DNA of 14,809 bases from JAAYAY01 sp964429355 (GTDB lineage: Bacteria; Planctomycetota; Planctomycetia; Pirellulales; Thermoguttaceae): the NCBI GenBank assembly GCA_964429355.1, contig CAYSCH010000238.1, positions 1 through 14,809 on the forward strand. Direction: 5' to 3'. Position 1 is the first letter of the stretch; each line of letters starts with the position of its first letter. The notes beneath the pieces are model-generated. The model was not told the origin of the DNA, made no database searches, and was given only the letters and a program-made list of their open reading frames with translations. Made by a program: the position numbers and the translations under genes. Of this stretch, positions 14,779 to 14,809 are shown piece after piece.

Positions 14779-14809
14779 GTTTGTCCGTGGAATCTCGAGA
14801 AGTGTAACA

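Overview
The window looks like a piece of a GC-rich bacterial chromosome, most plausibly from a planctomycete (Pirellulales or Thermoguttaceae-like). The pointers are the four-cysteine L28, the FmdB-type zinc ribbon with a Gly/Cys tail, the wide non-coding gaps and frequent GTG starts. This assignment is inferred from gene content and style and has not been tested by a search. Nothing indicates a plasmid, prophage, insertion sequence, CRISPR array, tRNA or rRNA.

Left part (1-5690), a loosely packed surface-glycan or lipid neighbourhood. It starts with the 3' end of a B12-dependent-type radical SAM gene (+), followed by a family-2 glycosyltransferase (-), a GT-B glycosyltransferase (+) and a large multi-pass GT39-like membrane glycosyltransferase (-). 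Every gene here is oriented opposite to its neighbour, so they are separate transcription units. The convergent gap at 3528-3662 carries a strong hairpin. The divergent gap at 1845-2483 is about 640 bp with no convincing gene but two good hairpins.

Middle (5691-7844): a histidinol-phosphatase-type inositol-monophosphatase family enzyme (+), a secreted hypothetical protein with a Pro/Ala-rich tail (-), and a 465-bp regulatory gap with several inverted repeats and a sigma70-like promoter in front of rpmB.

Right part (7845-14454), a co-directional housekeeping operon: rpmB, gatC, gatA, gatB, a SAM hydroxide adenosyltransferase (DUF62), bioA and a phosphoglycolate-phosphatase-like HAD gene. gatA/gatB and gatB/DUF62 overlap by four bases at GTGA, which suggests translational coupling. 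GatCAB amidates Glu-tRNA(Gln) and/or Asp-tRNA(Asn). The DUF62 enzyme and BioA both use S-adenosylmethionine, an interesting adjacency. The window closes with a convergent FmdB-family zinc-ribbon gene (-), separated from the HAD gene by a hairpin.

I found no clearly new multi-gene system. The best leads are the Gln in place of the expected catalytic His in the DUF62 protein, the hairpin-bearing 640-bp gap, and the inverted repeats upstream of rpmB and of the secreted-protein gene.
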